A DNA stretch of 64,000 bases from Ferrovibrio sp. MS7 (GTDB lineage Bacteria; Pseudomonadota; Alphaproteobacteria; Ferrovibrionales; Ferrovibrionaceae): contig NZ_JBBKBA010000001.1 in the NCBI RefSeq assembly GCF_038404985.1, positions 1,268,001 through 1,332,000 on the forward strand, in the 5' to 3' direction. Both the position numbers and the translations under genes were made by a program. Under the pieces are notes generated by a model, which was not told where the DNA came from, did no database searches, and saw only the letters and a program-made list of their open reading frames with translations. Positions within the stretch are counted from its first letter, which is position 1, and every line of letters begins with the position of its first letter. Below are positions 35,839 through 46,039 of this stretch, in pieces.

Positions 35839-36408
35839 ATGACCCAGGCCTGGACTGCTCACCCTACCGCGATTGTTGACGATGGCGCCCGTATCGGCGA
35901 GGGCACGCGCATCTGGCATTGGGTGCATGTTTGCGGTGGCGCCGAGATCGGCAGCGGCTGCTCGCTGGGCCAGAATGTCTTCGTCGGCAATCGGGTGAAA
36001 ATCGGCAACAGCGTGAAAATCCAGAATAACGTCTCGGTCTACGATAACGTGACCATCGAGGATGGCGTGTTCTGTGGTCCCAGCATGGTCTTCACCAATG
36101 TGTTCAATCCGCGCGCCAAAGTGTCGCGCAAGGATGAATACCGCGACACCCTGGTTAAGCACGGCGCCAGCATCGGTGCCAATGCCACCATCGTCTGCGG
36201 CGTCACCATCGGGCGCTATGCCTTCATCGGTGCCGGAGCCGTGATAACCAAGGATGTGCCCGACTTTGCCTTGATGACCGGCGTGCCGGCGCGGCGTACC
36301 GGCTGGATGAGCCGCAGTGGCATGCGGTTGGGGCGTGATCTGGTCTGCCCGCTGGATGGCTCGCGCTACCGCCTGACGGATGCCGGCCTGCTGGAAGAAG
36401 TGACATGA
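35839..36408 (+). CDS. wlbB: UDP-2-acetamido-3-amino-uronate N-acetyltransferase (WlbB/WbpD)
   Basis: 189 residues from the ATG at 35839, chosen over an in-frame TTG two codons before. It is a left-handed beta-helix acyltransferase: hexapeptide repeats run from residue about 12 to 140 ([48 protein letters not shown]). [17 protein letters not shown] is the WlbB-specific loop. It acetylates the 3-amino group using acetyl-CoA. The last 20 residues ([15 protein letters not shown]) resemble a zinc-ribbon-like tail. The stop overlaps wlbC by four bases. Confidence 0.9.
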   Translation: MTQAWTAHPTAIVDDGARIGEGTRIWHWVHVCGGAEIGSGCSLGQNVFVGNRVKIGNSVKIQNNVSVYDNVTIEDGVFCGPSMVFTNVFNPRAKVSRKDEYRDTLVKHGASIGANATIVCGVTIGRYAFIGAGAVITKDVPDFALMTGVPARRTGWMSRSGMRLGRDLVCPLDGSRYRLTDAGLLEEVT

Positions 36409-37541
36409 GTGTCCCGATTGCCTTTGTCGATTTGCAGGCACAGCGCCGCCGGCTGGGCGAAGACCTGAACCGCGCGATTGCCCACGTGCTCGAGCATGGC
36501 GGTTTCATCCTCGGCCCTGAAGTGGCCGAACTGGAGCGCCAGCTTGCGGCTTTCTGTGGGGCGCGCCATGCCATCACCTGCGCCAACGGCACCGATGCCT
36601 TGCAGCTGGTGCTGATGGCGGAGGGTGTCGGGCCCGGCGATGCCGTCTTCGTGCCGGGCTTTACTTTCGTGGCTTCGGCGGAAGTTGTGGCCCTGGTCGG
36701 CGCCACGCCGCTTTTCGTCGACGTGCTGCCGCATAGCTTCAATCTCGATCCCGCCAGCCTGCAGGCCGGCATTACGGAAGCCAAGCGGCTTGGCCTCAAG
36801 CCGCGCGTAGTGATGCCGGTGGATCTGTTCGGCCAGCCCGCCGACTATGGTGCCATCAGCACGATTGCCGCTGAACATGACCTGCTGTTGCTGGCCGATG
36901 CGGCGCAGAGCTTCGGTGCCCGCCGCGACAACCGCCGCGTCGGCACGCTTGGCGCCTATACCGCCACCAGCTTCTTTCCGGCCAAGCCGCTGGGCTGCTA
37001 TGGCGATGGCGGCGCGATCTTCACCGACGATGATGCCAAGGCAGAGTTGCTGCGGTCGCTGCGTTTTCACGGCAAGGGCGACGACAAATACAACAATGTC
37101 CGCATCGGCATGAACAGCCGGCTGGATACATTGCAGGCGGCGATCCTGATCGAGAAGCTGCGCATCTTCGAGGACGAGATCGCAGCGCGCCAGCGTATCG
37201 CGGATTGTTACAACGCCGCTTTTGCCGGCTTGGCGCAGTTGCCGTTGCTGGATGCGGGTGCCACATCGGTCTGGGCACAATATACTCTGGTGGTGCCGGA
37301 CCGTGCCGTGGTGGCGAAAGCCTGCCAAGCGGCGGGCATACCCACGGCGGTCTATTATCCGATCCCGCTGAACCGGCAGGCCGGCTATGGCCATTGCCCG
37401 GTGGTGCCGGGTGGCTTGCCGAATGCGGAGCGTCTGGCGGCGCAGGTGATCAGCCTGCCCATGCATCCCTATCTGGAAGACTACGTGCAGCAGCGCATCA
37501 TCGCTGTGGTGCGTGCGGCCCTGGATATTGCCAAGCCATGA
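36405..37541 (+). CDS. wlbC: PLP-dependent 3-aminotransferase (WlbC/WbpE, DegT family)
   Basis: 378 residues. [19 protein letters not shown] starts the protein, then [24 protein letters not shown] and the catalytic Lys in [18 protein letters not shown]. The lysine is present, so it is a true aminotransferase, in contrast to the His-type DegT protein near 60 kb. It transfers an amino group to the 3-keto uronate made by WlbA. Its stop overlaps the following glycosyltransferase start as ATGA. Confidence 0.9.
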   Translation: MSVPIAFVDLQAQRRRLGEDLNRAIAHVLEHGGFILGPEVAELERQLAAFCGARHAITCANGTDALQLVLMAEGVGPGDAVFVPGFTFVASAEVVALVGATPLFVDVLPHSFNLDPASLQAGITEAKRLGLKPRVVMPVDLFGQPADYGAISTIAAEHDLLLLADAAQSFGARRDNRRVGTLGAYTATSFFPAKPLGCYGDGGAIFTDDDAKAELLRSLRFHGKGDDKYNNVRIGMNSRLDTLQAAILIEKLRIFEDEIAARQRIADCYNAAFAGLAQLPLLDAGATSVWAQYTLVVPDRAVVAKACQAAGIPTAVYYPIPLNRQAGYGHCPVVPGGLPNAERLAAQVISLPMHPYLEDYVQQRIIAVVRAALDIAKP

Positions 37542-38716
37542 TCGGTATGGCGGTGCGGCCGGTCAAACTGCTGGCGATTGCCAACGGTCTTGATGTTGGC
37601 GGCACCGAACGACATCTGCTGCAAATCCTGCCGGCGCTGAAGCAGCGCGGTTTCGATGTGCATCTGTTACTGCTGCGCCGTGGCGGTGCTCTGGAAGCCG
37701 AGATGGCGGCACATGGTATCCCGATTTATGGCGGCCCGTTCCGTCGCCTGCCGATGCGACCGCTGATGGGCTTCTGGCATGCGGTACGGCAAATGCGGGA
37801 ATGGCAACCCGATATCGTGCACTGCTTCCTGCCCGAGGCTTATCTGATAGGGGGGCTGGCCGCCTGCTTGCTTGGTGCGCCAGTGCGGGTGATGAGCCGC
37901 CGCAGCCTGAACGACTATCAGCGCAAGCATCTGCTGGCCGGCTGGCTGGAGCGACGGCTGCATCGGCATATGACAGTCCTGCTCGGCAATTCGCGTGTCG
38001 TGGTGGCGCAGCTGATAGCCGAGGGCATGCCGGCGGAGAAGGTCGGGCTGATCTACAATGGCGTTGCCTTGCCGGCGGCCAAGCACAGTCGTGCCGAGGT
38101 GCGGCTGGCTTTCGGCTTGGCGCCCGAGGCATTGGTTTTCGTGCTGGTTGCCAACCTGATTCCCTACAAGGGTCATGCCGATCTGATCGAGGCCATGGCG
38201 AAGGCTGCTCCGCGCCTGCCCCCGGATAGCCGCATCGTTTGTATCGGTCGTGACGATGGTCATGGTGGCGCGCTACGGTTGCTCGCAAAGTTGCATGGGG
38301 TAGCCGACCGTTTCCTGTGGTTGGGACAGCTTGCCGACCATGGCCAGGTCGCCAGTCTGCTCGCTGCCGCCGATGCCGGGTTGCTGGTGTCGCATGAGGA
38401 GGGCTTCTCCAATGCCGTGCTGGAAGGCATGGCAGCAGGCCTGCCGATGCTGGTGACGGATGTCGGCGGCAATGCTGAAGCGGTGGGCAATACCGGCATC
38501 GTGGTGCCACGGCAGGCACCCGACGCACTCGCCGAGGCGCTGGTAAAGCTGGCCGAACCAGGCTGGCGGACAGAGATGGCGGCGGCAGCGCGCGAGCGCG
38601 TGGTGAAGCAGTTTTCTCTGCCGGCCTGTCTGAACCACTATGCCGTGCTCTACACGGCATTGGTGGCCGGTGCGGTGCCAGACGTGGCGTTGCGGCAAAT
38701 GCGGGAGGCGGGCTGA
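37538..38716 (+). CDS. Family 4 glycosyltransferase
   Basis: 392 residues from the ATG at 37538; the longer frame upstream is a shadow of wlbC. GT-B fold: NGLDVGGTERHLLQILPAL near the start and the C-terminal nucleotide-sugar site with the EX7E motif in SHEEGFSNAVLEGMAAGLPM. VANLIPYKGHADLIEA opens the second domain. It is probably a retaining cytoplasmic transferase building the repeat unit. It overlaps the next gene by one base. Confidence 0.88.
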   Translation: MIGMAVRPVKLLAIANGLDVGGTERHLLQILPALKQRGFDVHLLLLRRGGALEAEMAAHGIPIYGGPFRRLPMRPLMGFWHAVRQMREWQPDIVHCFLPEAYLIGGLAACLLGAPVRVMSRRSLNDYQRKHLLAGWLERRLHRHMTVLLGNSRVVVAQLIAEGMPAEKVGLIYNGVALPAAKHSRAEVRLAFGLAPEALVFVLVANLIPYKGHADLIEAMAKAAPRLPPDSRIVCIGRDDGHGGALRLLAKLHGVADRFLWLGQLADHGQVASLLAAADAGLLVSHEEGFSNAVLEGMAAGLPMLVTDVGGNAEAVGNTGIVVPRQAPDALAEALVKLAEPGWRTEMAAAARERVVKQFSLPACLNHYAVLYTALVAGAVPDVALRQMREAG

Positions 38717-40623
38717 TGTGCGGTCTGGCCGGCCTGTTCATTCCGGGCGGCGCGTCGCCGGAGCGGTTGCGCGGCGATGTGCTTGCAATGTCGAACGCTA
38801 TCGCCTATCGCGGGCCTGACAGCCATGGCATCTGGGTCGATGGCGAAGCCGGCGTGGCTTTCGGCCATCGCCGTCTCGCCATCATCGACTTGACCAGCGA
38901 GGGCGCGCAGCCGATGTCTTCGGCCTCGCACCGCTTCTGCATTGTCTATAACGGCGAAATCTACAATTACCTGGCCATACGCGAACGCCTGGCTGCCACC
39001 GGCGTGCATTTCCACGGCGCTTCCGATACCGAAGTGCTGCTGGCGGGGTTCGAGCAATGGGGCGTGGAGGCGACGCTGGCGGAAGCGAACGGAATGTTCG
39101 CCTTTGCCTTATGGGATGCATCCGAACGTGTTCTCACGCTGGGCCGCGACCGGTTTGGTCAGAAACCGATGGCCTATGGCTGGAATAACGGCGTCTTCCT
39201 GTTCGGCTCGGAACTGCGTGCCCTGGAAGCCTGGCCGTCTTTCGCTGCCGGCATCGATCCGCAGGCGCTAGCCCTGCTGCTGCGCTACGGCCATGTGCCG
39301 GCGCCGCACTCGATCAGGGCCGGCATCGCCAAACTGCCGCCAGGTTGCCTGCTGCGGCTTGGCGCTGATGCCGTACCCGGCAGCATGCCAGTGCCGCAGC
39401 CTTACTGGTCAGCCAGCGCGGTGGCGCAGGCGGCACTTGCCAGGCCATTTGCGGGCAGCGAAGCGGATGCGGTTGCCGAACTCGAGACATTGCTGCGCGA
39501 TGCGGTGCGGCTCTGCATGGTATCAGACGTGCCGCTGGGGGCGTTCCTGTCCGGCGGCATCGATTCCTCGAGCGTCGTGGCGCTCATGCAGTCGCTGGGC
39601 GGCCCGCCGGTGCGCAGCTTCAGTATCGGCTTCCGCGATGCAGCCTTCGATGAGGCGCGGCATGCCCGGGCAGTGGCATCGCATCTCGGCACCGAGCATA
39701 CCGAGCTTTATCTCGACGAAGCCGAAGCACTCGCTGTGGTGCCGGATCTTGGCCGGATTTTCGACGAGCCTTTCGCTGATTCATCGCAGATACCTACCTA
39801 TCTGGTTTCGCGCCTGGCGCGGCAGGCTGTTACTGTCAGCCTCTCGGGCGATGGTGGTGATGAGCTTTTCGGCGGCTATAACCGCTATGCCCTGGCGTGC
39901 CGTCTGGGCAATGCCGTGCAGGCCATGCCTGGGCCTTTGCTGGCCTTGGGCCTGGAGGCGGCGCGTGCCGTGCCGCCCGGGTTGTTGAATGCCGTGCGGC
40001 CATTGCTGGGCGACCGGCTGCACAAGCTGGCAGCCGTGCTGGCGCCGGGAGAATTGCGAGGCATCTATCGCCAGTTGATGGCGATGGCACCGGCTGTGCA
40101 AGTGGCGCCGGATGGGCTACTGGACCGCCCCGGCGACTGGGCAGAGTTGGATGATCCGCGCCACATGATGATGTTGCTGGACGCCGAGACCTATCTGCCG
40201 AATGATATCCTGGTGAAGCTGGACCGGGCGAGTATGGCGGTGAGCCTCGAGTCGCGTGTGCCGCTGCTCGATCACCGGCTTTTTGAATTCGCCTGGCGCC
40301 TGCCGCTGGCGATGAAGATCGCGCCAGGTGGCAGCACGCGCGGCGGCAAGTCGATCCTGCGTAAGGTGTTGCACCGCCATGTGCCGGCTGCCTTGGTGGA
40401 ACGACCGAAGATGGGCTTCGGCGTGCCACTGATGCGCTGGCTTAATGGGCCGCTGTTGGATTGGGCGGAGACGCTCCTGGCGCCCACAGCGCTTGCCGAT
40501 AGCGGCATGCTTGATGTTGCCGGCATCCGCCGCATGTGGTCGGAGCACCGCAGCGGCAGCCGTGCATGGCATAATCCGCTCTGGTGCGTGCTGATGTTCC
40601 AGGCTTGGCGCGCGGCGCGCTAA
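38716..40623 (+). CDS. asnB: Asparagine synthase-like glutamine amidotransferase (copy 1)
   Basis: 635 residues. Cys2 (MCGLAGLF) is the class II glutaminase nucleophile after Met removal. NGEIYNY and GRDRFGQKP are glutaminase motifs, and the synthetase P-loop is LSGGIDSSSVVAL near residue 279. The central SLSGDGGDELFGGYNRY matches the AsnB core. In polysaccharide loci such enzymes (WbpS, WbmE type) convert uronic acids to uronamides, which fits the three Wlb genes directly upstream. It is one of three paralogues within 12 kb. Confidence 0.9.
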   Translation: MCGLAGLFIPGGASPERLRGDVLAMSNAIAYRGPDSHGIWVDGEAGVAFGHRRLAIIDLTSEGAQPMSSASHRFCIVYNGEIYNYLAIRERLAATGVHFHGASDTEVLLAGFEQWGVEATLAEANGMFAFALWDASERVLTLGRDRFGQKPMAYGWNNGVFLFGSELRALEAWPSFAAGIDPQALALLLRYGHVPAPHSIRAGIAKLPPGCLLRLGADAVPGSMPVPQPYWSASAVAQAALARPFAGSEADAVAELETLLRDAVRLCMVSDVPLGAFLSGGIDSSSVVALMQSLGGPPVRSFSIGFRDAAFDEARHARAVASHLGTEHTELYLDEAEALAVVPDLGRIFDEPFADSSQIPTYLVSRLARQAVTVSLSGDGGDELFGGYNRYALACRLGNAVQAMPGPLLALGLEAARAVPPGLLNAVRPLLGDRLHKLAAVLAPGELRGIYRQLMAMAPAVQVAPDGLLDRPGDWAELDDPRHMMMLLDAETYLPNDILVKLDRASMAVSLESRVPLLDHRLFEFAWRLPLAMKIAPGGSTRGGKSILRKVLHRHVPAALVERPKMGFGVPLMRWLNGPLLDWAETLLAPTALADSGMLDVAGIRRMWSEHRSGSRAWHNPLWCVLMFQAWRAAR

Positions 40624-40666
40624 GGGCGCCTGCGGGCCGAAGCCGGGCAGCAGATGTGGGCGAGCT

Positions 40667-41722
40667 TCAGCGCCATTGCTCGGCCATGAGTGCGACGATG
40701 CGGTTGGCGGCATGGCCATCGCCATAATCGGCGATATCGCGGCGTGGCGCGTAATCCGGACCCTGCCACAGGCGGTTCCAGCCGGAGTTAACGGTTTCCA
40801 CCCACTCGGTTTCGCTACGCAGAGTCACGCAGGGCTTGCGGTGGAAATAGGCTTCCTTCTGCAGGCCGCCTGAATCGGTGTAGACCGCCGCGCAATCATC
40901 TAGCAGCCGTGCCATGTCCAGATATCCCAGCGGTGTTACCACCTGCAAGCCGGCGAGCGGCACGCTGAAGCGTTCGGCAGCGGCAACGGTACGGGGATGC
41001 AACGGCAGCACCACGGGCATGCGAGCGGCCCGTTCGCGCAAATACTCGATGACGGCGCCGAGTTTCCGCGCGTCGGCGGTATTCTCTTCGCGATGTATGG
41101 TGGCGACAGCATATTCGCCCGGCTTGACGTTCAGCCTGGCCAGGATGTCGGACCGCCGACGCGCCGCCTCGCGCGTCAGCAGTACAGTGTCGTACATCAC
41201 ATCGCCGACCACATGCACGCCGCGCTCGATGCCTTCCTGCCGCAGATTATCCACCGCCTGCTGCGTCGGGCAGAATAGCAGTTCGCTGACATGGTCGGCG
41301 AGCACGCGGTTAATCTCCTCAGGCATGGCGCGGTTGAACGAGCGTAGGCCAGCCTCTACATGCGCCACCGGTATGCGCAGTTTCGCGGCTGCCAGTGCGG
41401 CAGCCAGGGTGGAGTTTGTGTCGCCGTAGATCATCACCCAGTCAGGCTTTTCCTCAAGCATCACGCGCTCAAGTTCCTCGAGCATCCGTCCGGTCATCGA
41501 GCCGTGCCCGCCGCCATGGATGCCGAGATGATGCTTTGGTGCCGGAATGCCGAGTTCCTGGAAAAAGATGTCAGACATCTCGAAATCGTAATGCTGACCG
41601 GTATGCACCAGCACTTCTTCCAGTGTCTGCAACTGCTGGAAAGCGCGGCTCACCGCCGCCGCCTTGATGAATTGCGGGCGGGCGCCGACCACGGTGATGC
41701 CACGGCTGGGATGGTTAGGCAT
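40667..41722 (-). CDS. wlbD: Non-hydrolysing UDP-sugar 2-epimerase (WlbD/WbpI or WecB family)
   Basis: 351 residues from the ATG at 41722 (MPNHPSRGITVVGARPQFIK). GARPQFIKAAAVSRAF, HTGQHYDFEMSD, IYGDTNSTLAAALAA, HVEAGLRSFNRAMPEEINR, HREENT and TDSGGLQKEA are the epimerase hallmarks. With WlbA-C it would convert UDP-GlcNAc3NAcA to the manno isomer, completing the Bordetella/Pseudomonas pathway; the alternative substrate is UDP-GlcNAc. It is last in the ten-gene minus-strand operon and converges with asnB copy 1 across 43 bases. Confidence 0.88.
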   Translation of the reverse strand: MPNHPSRGITVVGARPQFIKAAAVSRAFQQLQTLEEVLVHTGQHYDFEMSDIFFQELGIPAPKHHLGIHGGGHGSMTGRMLEELERVMLEEKPDWVMIYGDTNSTLAAALAAAKLRIPVAHVEAGLRSFNRAMPEEINRVLADHVSELLFCPTQQAVDNLRQEGIERGVHVVGDVMYDTVLLTREAARRRSDILARLNVKPGEYAVATIHREENTADARKLGAVIEYLRERAARMPVVLPLHPRTVAAAERFSVPLAGLQVVTPLGYLDMARLLDDCAAVYTDSGGLQKEAYFHRKPCVTLRSETEWVETVNSGWNRLWQGPDYAPRRDIADYGDGHAANRIVALMAEQWR

Positions 41723-42999
41723 CAGCGGATTCCGATTTCGCCAAGGAAATGTTCGAGCGTTGCAAATTGTTCTCCGCGCGAGAGGCCTGCCTTCGCCGAA
41801 GCTGGCGGCGACACCACACCATTCCCACGCTTCTGGGCGAGCCACAGCCGCAATTGCTGCGCTATGGCTTCCGGCTGGTTCAGCACCTTGCCAAGGCCCC
41901 GGGAACGGATCAAGTCGGCTGCCACGCCATCCTCGCAGCCGAGCGTCAGGATCTGCCGTCCGGCGCCGGCATACTCGAACAGCTTGCCGGTGAATACACC
42001 ATGCTCGCGCGGGTCGTTCCACAGCAGTAGCAGCAGGATATCGGCATGCAACTGCAACGCCTGCGCCGTCCGCAGCGGCACAGGGACATGAATATGCACA
42101 CTGCCACCGATACCGTGCTGTCCGGCGGCATGGGCCACGCCACGCAGGTCCTGGCCGTAGAAATGCACGGCCACGCCGGCGCGTTCCTCGGCAGACAGCA
42201 AGGCAAGCGCGGCAAACAGATTTGCCGGATCGCGCCGGCCCGGATAGATGATGCCGGTATAGACGATGTTGAGTTTCCCCCGATCAAGGTCGGGTGCGGC
42301 AGGTACGTCGCCATAGGCGGCGGGATCGTAGCCATTCAGCACCACGGCGGTGCGCTTGCCATAGCGGCGACGCAGCGACTCGGCCAGCGGTTCTGAAACC
42401 GTGACACAGGCCACGGCCGGGCGCAGTGTCCAACGCTCGATCACAGTGTCGATGCCCAGCCGCCAGTCTGGCGTGTTGCCATAGGGGTTCTCGGTGAAGA
42501 GGTCGCGATATTCCGCCACCCAGGGGGCGCCGGCCAAGGTGCTGAGGCGGCGGCCGATCAGGTGGTCGGTGAAGGGCAGGGCAGTGGAATAGACAAGATC
42601 CGGCCGCCAGTCGCGCAGCAGCCTCTTGCCTGCAGCCACGGCCTGGGGATACCAGCCAATCTGGCCATCGGGAAACCCGACGATGCCTTTGGCAAGATCG
42701 ATCAGCTGGCGCCGCAGCCGGGAGGATTGTGCTGGGGCGGAAGTGCCGCTGTTTGCTGTTGTGCCGTTCTCGGCCTGCCGCAGTTTCTCGTAGGGCGCGA
42801 ATACATTGATCCAGCCCGTGGTGGTTACGCGCTCGGCCGGGAAACGGCTCACCATGGTTTTGGCATAGCCTATATTCCCAGCGGTGAGCACACGCACATC
42901 GTGGCCCTGGTCGAACAGGTATTCGGCCAGCATGCCGGCGCGCACCGCGCCGCTGGCATTAAAAGGCGGGAAGGCGAAAGCGATCAGCAGAATCTTCAT
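41722..42999 (-). CDS. Glycosyltransferase (GT4-like)
   Basis: 425 residues. LLIAFAFPPFNASGAVRAG is the N-terminal GT-B glycine loop. A middle Ser/Thr/Ala-rich insert (residues about 78-95) precedes the second Rossmann domain starting LNIVYTGIIYPGRRDP. GVFTGKLFEYAGAGRQIL is the nucleotide-sugar-binding motif of this group. It probably acts at the inner face of the membrane on the repeat unit. Its start overlaps the end of asnB copy 2 by four bases and its stop overlaps wlbD by one. Confidence 0.86.
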   Translation of the reverse strand: MKILLIAFAFPPFNASGAVRAGMLAEYLFDQGHDVRVLTAGNIGYAKTMVSRFPAERVTTTGWINVFAPYEKLRQAENGTTANSGTSAPAQSSRLRRQLIDLAKGIVGFPDGQIGWYPQAVAAGKRLLRDWRPDLVYSTALPFTDHLIGRRLSTLAGAPWVAEYRDLFTENPYGNTPDWRLGIDTVIERWTLRPAVACVTVSEPLAESLRRRYGKRTAVVLNGYDPAAYGDVPAAPDLDRGKLNIVYTGIIYPGRRDPANLFAALALLSAEERAGVAVHFYGQDLRGVAHAAGQHGIGGSVHIHVPVPLRTAQALQLHADILLLLLWNDPREHGVFTGKLFEYAGAGRQILTLGCEDGVAADLIRSRGLGKVLNQPEAIAQQLRLWLAQKRGNGVVSPPASAKAGLSRGEQFATLEHFLGEIGIR

Positions 43000-44933
43000 G
43001 CCGCCGCCCTGCCGGTTTCAATATCGCCGAACTCGGCGCCAAACAGTTTGGCCCAGCGCAGCAGGTTAAGGCAGCGCCAGAGCGATGCATCATGCTGTGT
43101 GCGGCCATCGGCCAGCGCCAGTAGGCGGTTGCGCACTACCGGCGTGAAGCAGCCGGGCAGCGGCATTGCCGCAGTGTCGCGGATATAGGCCGCCAGCGCG
43201 GCATCCCGGCCAAACCAATCGGCTTCCGGCGTAACGAAGCCGATCTTGTCGCGGCGGTCGAGGATGGCATCCGGCACCAAGCCGCGCAGTGCTTGGCGCA
43301 GCACGGCTTTCGTGGTGCCATCGGGAGCGATCAGCAGATCGTCAGACAGGCCGGTGGCGAAGTCGGCCAGGGCCGTAGTAAGGAATGGCACGCGGTTCTC
43401 CACCGAAACCCGCATGGCGTTGCGGTCGGCGTAGCGCAGCAGCATCGGCAAGCTGGAGCCGAAGGTGGCGTCGAGCAACTGCCGCTGTAGGGGCGTAGCA
43501 CCAGGCCATTGCTTCGCCTCGGGGGGATTCACCGCGCCAAACCAGTCCCCATTCAGCCAGTCTGGCATCAGCGAGCGGCCAACCAATCGGCGCATCGGTA
43601 CCTGCAATGCCGCTGGCAGCATAGGTGCCAGTGCCATCAGCAGTAGGTTACGCCGGTCCTGCGGCAAGGCAGTGAGCAGTCCGAGAGCTTCGCTCCAGCG
43701 GCCATGGCGGATCAGCGCCTCGAGCCGCGCAGCGCGGAAGACTGGATAGCCGGCAAAGAGTTCGTCAGCACCCTGGCCGTCCAGCACCACCTTGTAGCCC
43801 GCCTGATGCACGGCAGCGAAGACATGCGCCTGCGCCCACATGCTGCTGGTGCCGAAAGGCTGCTCCTGGCTCAGGATAAGTCCGTCGAGTTCTTGCGCCA
43901 GATCACCCGGCTGCAGCCTGACCGGATGCACCATGCCGCCAATGCTGCTTGCCACTTGCCCAATCCAGTGGCTCTCATCGATGCTGCCGGCACCGGCATA
44001 GTAGCTGAACAATGGCAGCGGATCGCTGCTGCCGCCAATCCGCTGCATGGCGCAGACGATGCCGCTGGAATCGATGCCGCCCGACAATGTGGCGGCCACC
44101 GGCACATCGGCGGTCATATGCAGGCGCACGCTATCAAGGAACAGGCCACGCAGTTCCTCGGCTGCAGCAGCCATGCTCAACCCGCCGCGCTTGCGCCGGC
44201 CAGGCTGCCAGTAGGGCTGCGGCACAACGCGGCCAGGATGCGCCAGGTTGACCTCCATATAATGTGCCGGCGGCAATTCGTGGATGTCGCGAAACAGCGT
44301 GGCGCCGTCTTGGTTGGTCACGGCATGGCGCAGATAGCGGAACAGGGCGGCAGTATTTACCTGGCGTGAGGCGGCACCAATGGCGAGCAGCGGCCGGATT
44401 TCAGACGCGAAGCTGAATTGCGTATCGCTATAGGCATAGTGCAGCGGCTTAATGCCGAACTGGTCCCGGGCCAACAGCAGGCGGCCCTCGCGGCAATCCA
44501 GGAAGGCAACGGCGAACATGCCGGTAAGGCGGTTAAAGCAGCCGGTGCCTTCGCGGATCAGTAGCTGGAATAGCACTTCGCTGTCGGAAGTGGAGCGGAA
44601 GCGGTAGCCGGCTGCCTCGAGTTCAGCCCGCAGTGCCGGATAATTGTAGATCTCGCCATTATAGACCATCGCATAACGGCCGGTTTCGTCCGCCATCGGC
44701 TGCCAGCCGGTGGGCGAAAGATCGACAATGGAAAGCCGCCGATGCACAAGGCCGACCGAGCCGCCGCCCAGGGCCTCCGGGTCGCGGCCAAGACGCGGCG
44801 CCGCGACGCGGTCCCACAGCAGAAAACCCCAGTCGTCGGGCCCGCGATGGCTCTGTTGCTCGGAAAGCAGCCTCAGTGTCTCGGCTGGTCTGGCGAGATG
44901 GGCATTGGAAACGATGCCAGCAATACCGCACAT
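42996..44933 (-). CDS. asnB: Asparagine synthase-like glutamine amidotransferase (copy 2)
   Basis: 645 residues from the ATG at 44933 (MCGIAGIVSN, with Cys2 nucleophile); the open frame extending upstream overlaps a methyltransferase and is not used. NGEIYNYPALRAELE and ARDQFGIKPLHYAYS are glutaminase motifs. The P-loop LSGGIDSSGIVCAM and VLDGQGADELFAGYPVF belong to the synthetase domain. All catalytic motifs are intact. Its divergence from copies 1 and 3 suggests a different acceptor acid rather than a housekeeping asparagine synthetase. Confidence 0.88.
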   Translation of the reverse strand: MCGIAGIVSNAHLARPAETLRLLSEQQSHRGPDDWGFLLWDRVAAPRLGRDPEALGGGSVGLVHRRLSIVDLSPTGWQPMADETGRYAMVYNGEIYNYPALRAELEAAGYRFRSTSDSEVLFQLLIREGTGCFNRLTGMFAVAFLDCREGRLLLARDQFGIKPLHYAYSDTQFSFASEIRPLLAIGAASRQVNTAALFRYLRHAVTNQDGATLFRDIHELPPAHYMEVNLAHPGRVVPQPYWQPGRRKRGGLSMAAAAEELRGLFLDSVRLHMTADVPVAATLSGGIDSSGIVCAMQRIGGSSDPLPLFSYYAGAGSIDESHWIGQVASSIGGMVHPVRLQPGDLAQELDGLILSQEQPFGTSSMWAQAHVFAAVHQAGYKVVLDGQGADELFAGYPVFRAARLEALIRHGRWSEALGLLTALPQDRRNLLLMALAPMLPAALQVPMRRLVGRSLMPDWLNGDWFGAVNPPEAKQWPGATPLQRQLLDATFGSSLPMLLRYADRNAMRVSVENRVPFLTTALADFATGLSDDLLIAPDGTTKAVLRQALRGLVPDAILDRRDKIGFVTPEADWFGRDAALAAYIRDTAAMPLPGCFTPVVRNRLLALADGRTQHDASLWRCLNLLRWAKLFGAEFGDIETGRAAA

Positions 44934-44938
44934 CTGGG

Positions 44939-46039
44939 TCAGGCTTTCCTGTGGCCGATATAGCCGACGCCGAGCAGCCGCTTGCCGATCAGTTCGCGAT
45001 ACTTGGCGGGCGACTGCGGTTTTGGCGTGAAGCCGGTATCCTCGAACCAGAGCGCCACTTCGTTGAAGCCGTGCTGGTGGGCATAGCGCGGCGTGAAGGC
45101 ATCGCGCAGGCCATGAAGCGTGTTCTGGAAGCGCCAGCCGGCTGGCCGGCGGTCGCGCAGCTTGACCAGTGGATGCAGCAGGCAGGTAATTAAGAACATC
45201 ACGCCATTGCGGAAGAAGGCCGGGCTGCGGCTGAGCACCGGCCGGAACAGCCGGTGGGTGATGAACCAGTAGAGCCAGATGATGAATCCGCGCAGGCCAG
45301 GGACCACGTAGGCATCCTCGACGGCATAAAGCCATACGAATAGCGAGCCATCGGGCCGCACGAACTTGGCTATGGCATCGAACGCTGCCTTGGTGGAATA
45401 GGTATGGTGCAGTACTCCTTGGCTGTGAACATGCGCCATGCTGTTCGGTGCGAAAGGAATGCGGAACAGCGAGGCCACCACCGGATGCACGCGCGGCGAT
45501 GCCTGCAAGGTCTTGCCAGCAGCGACGAGGGCAAGATTGAGGTCGAGCGCGATCACGTCTGCGGCAGGAAAAAGCTCAGCCAGGATACGGGATTCCTTGC
45601 CGAAGCCGACGCCGACATTGAGTACGGTATCGACCTTGTCCCGCTCGGCTTTGCTCATCTGCAGCCAGACATCGCGGTGCAGTGCCACCAGCTCGTCGTC
45701 GCGGTAGATGAAAGTAAGTTCGTCGTCGGCCAGGCCGTTCCACTCCTCGGTGAAGGTTTGCTGCACCGAGCGCTCGCCTGGCATCGGCAGCAAGTCCGGC
45801 GGCGCATAGCCAGGATGGGCTGCCAGCGCAGCAGCATGATCGGCAGCGAAGCGGGTGAGCAGCGGCGTTGGAAAAGCCAGCAGGATCGGCACGAAATTCA
45901 CGATCGGATACCACAGCTTGGCGTTGTCGCAGAGCAATAGCCCGGTGCGGACCGCATCGCCTTCGCACTCGATGGCTTCGAGTCGCAGGGAGCTGCCGCT
46001 TACCGGACAGCGCAGGAGGGGTAGCAGCTTTGGATTCAT
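44939..46039 (-). CDS. SAM methyltransferase with a degraded Trm112-like N-terminal ribbon
   Basis: 366 residues. The start MNPKLLPLLRCPVSGSSLRL and LLLCDNAKLWYPIVNFVPILL resemble a Trm112/YcaR-type zinc ribbon, but several of the cysteine positions are changed, so zinc binding is doubtful. A class I methyltransferase follows, with motif I VLNVGVGFGKESRIL near residue 139 and HSQGVLHHTYSTKAAFD near 209. A hydrophobic stretch near 250 (FIIWLYWFITHRLF) suggests membrane contact. It probably methylates a lipid-linked glycan. It starts four bases inside the acetyltransferase gene. Confidence 0.8.
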   Translation of the reverse strand: MNPKLLPLLRCPVSGSSLRLEAIECEGDAVRTGLLLCDNAKLWYPIVNFVPILLAFPTPLLTRFAADHAAALAAHPGYAPPDLLPMPGERSVQQTFTEEWNGLADDELTFIYRDDELVALHRDVWLQMSKAERDKVDTVLNVGVGFGKESRILAELFPAADVIALDLNLALVAAGKTLQASPRVHPVVASLFRIPFAPNSMAHVHSQGVLHHTYSTKAAFDAIAKFVRPDGSLFVWLYAVEDAYVVPGLRGFIIWLYWFITHRLFRPVLSRSPAFFRNGVMFLITCLLHPLVKLRDRRPAGWRFQNTLHGLRDAFTPRYAHQHGFNEVALWFEDTGFTPKPQSPAKYRELIGKRLLGVGYIGHRKA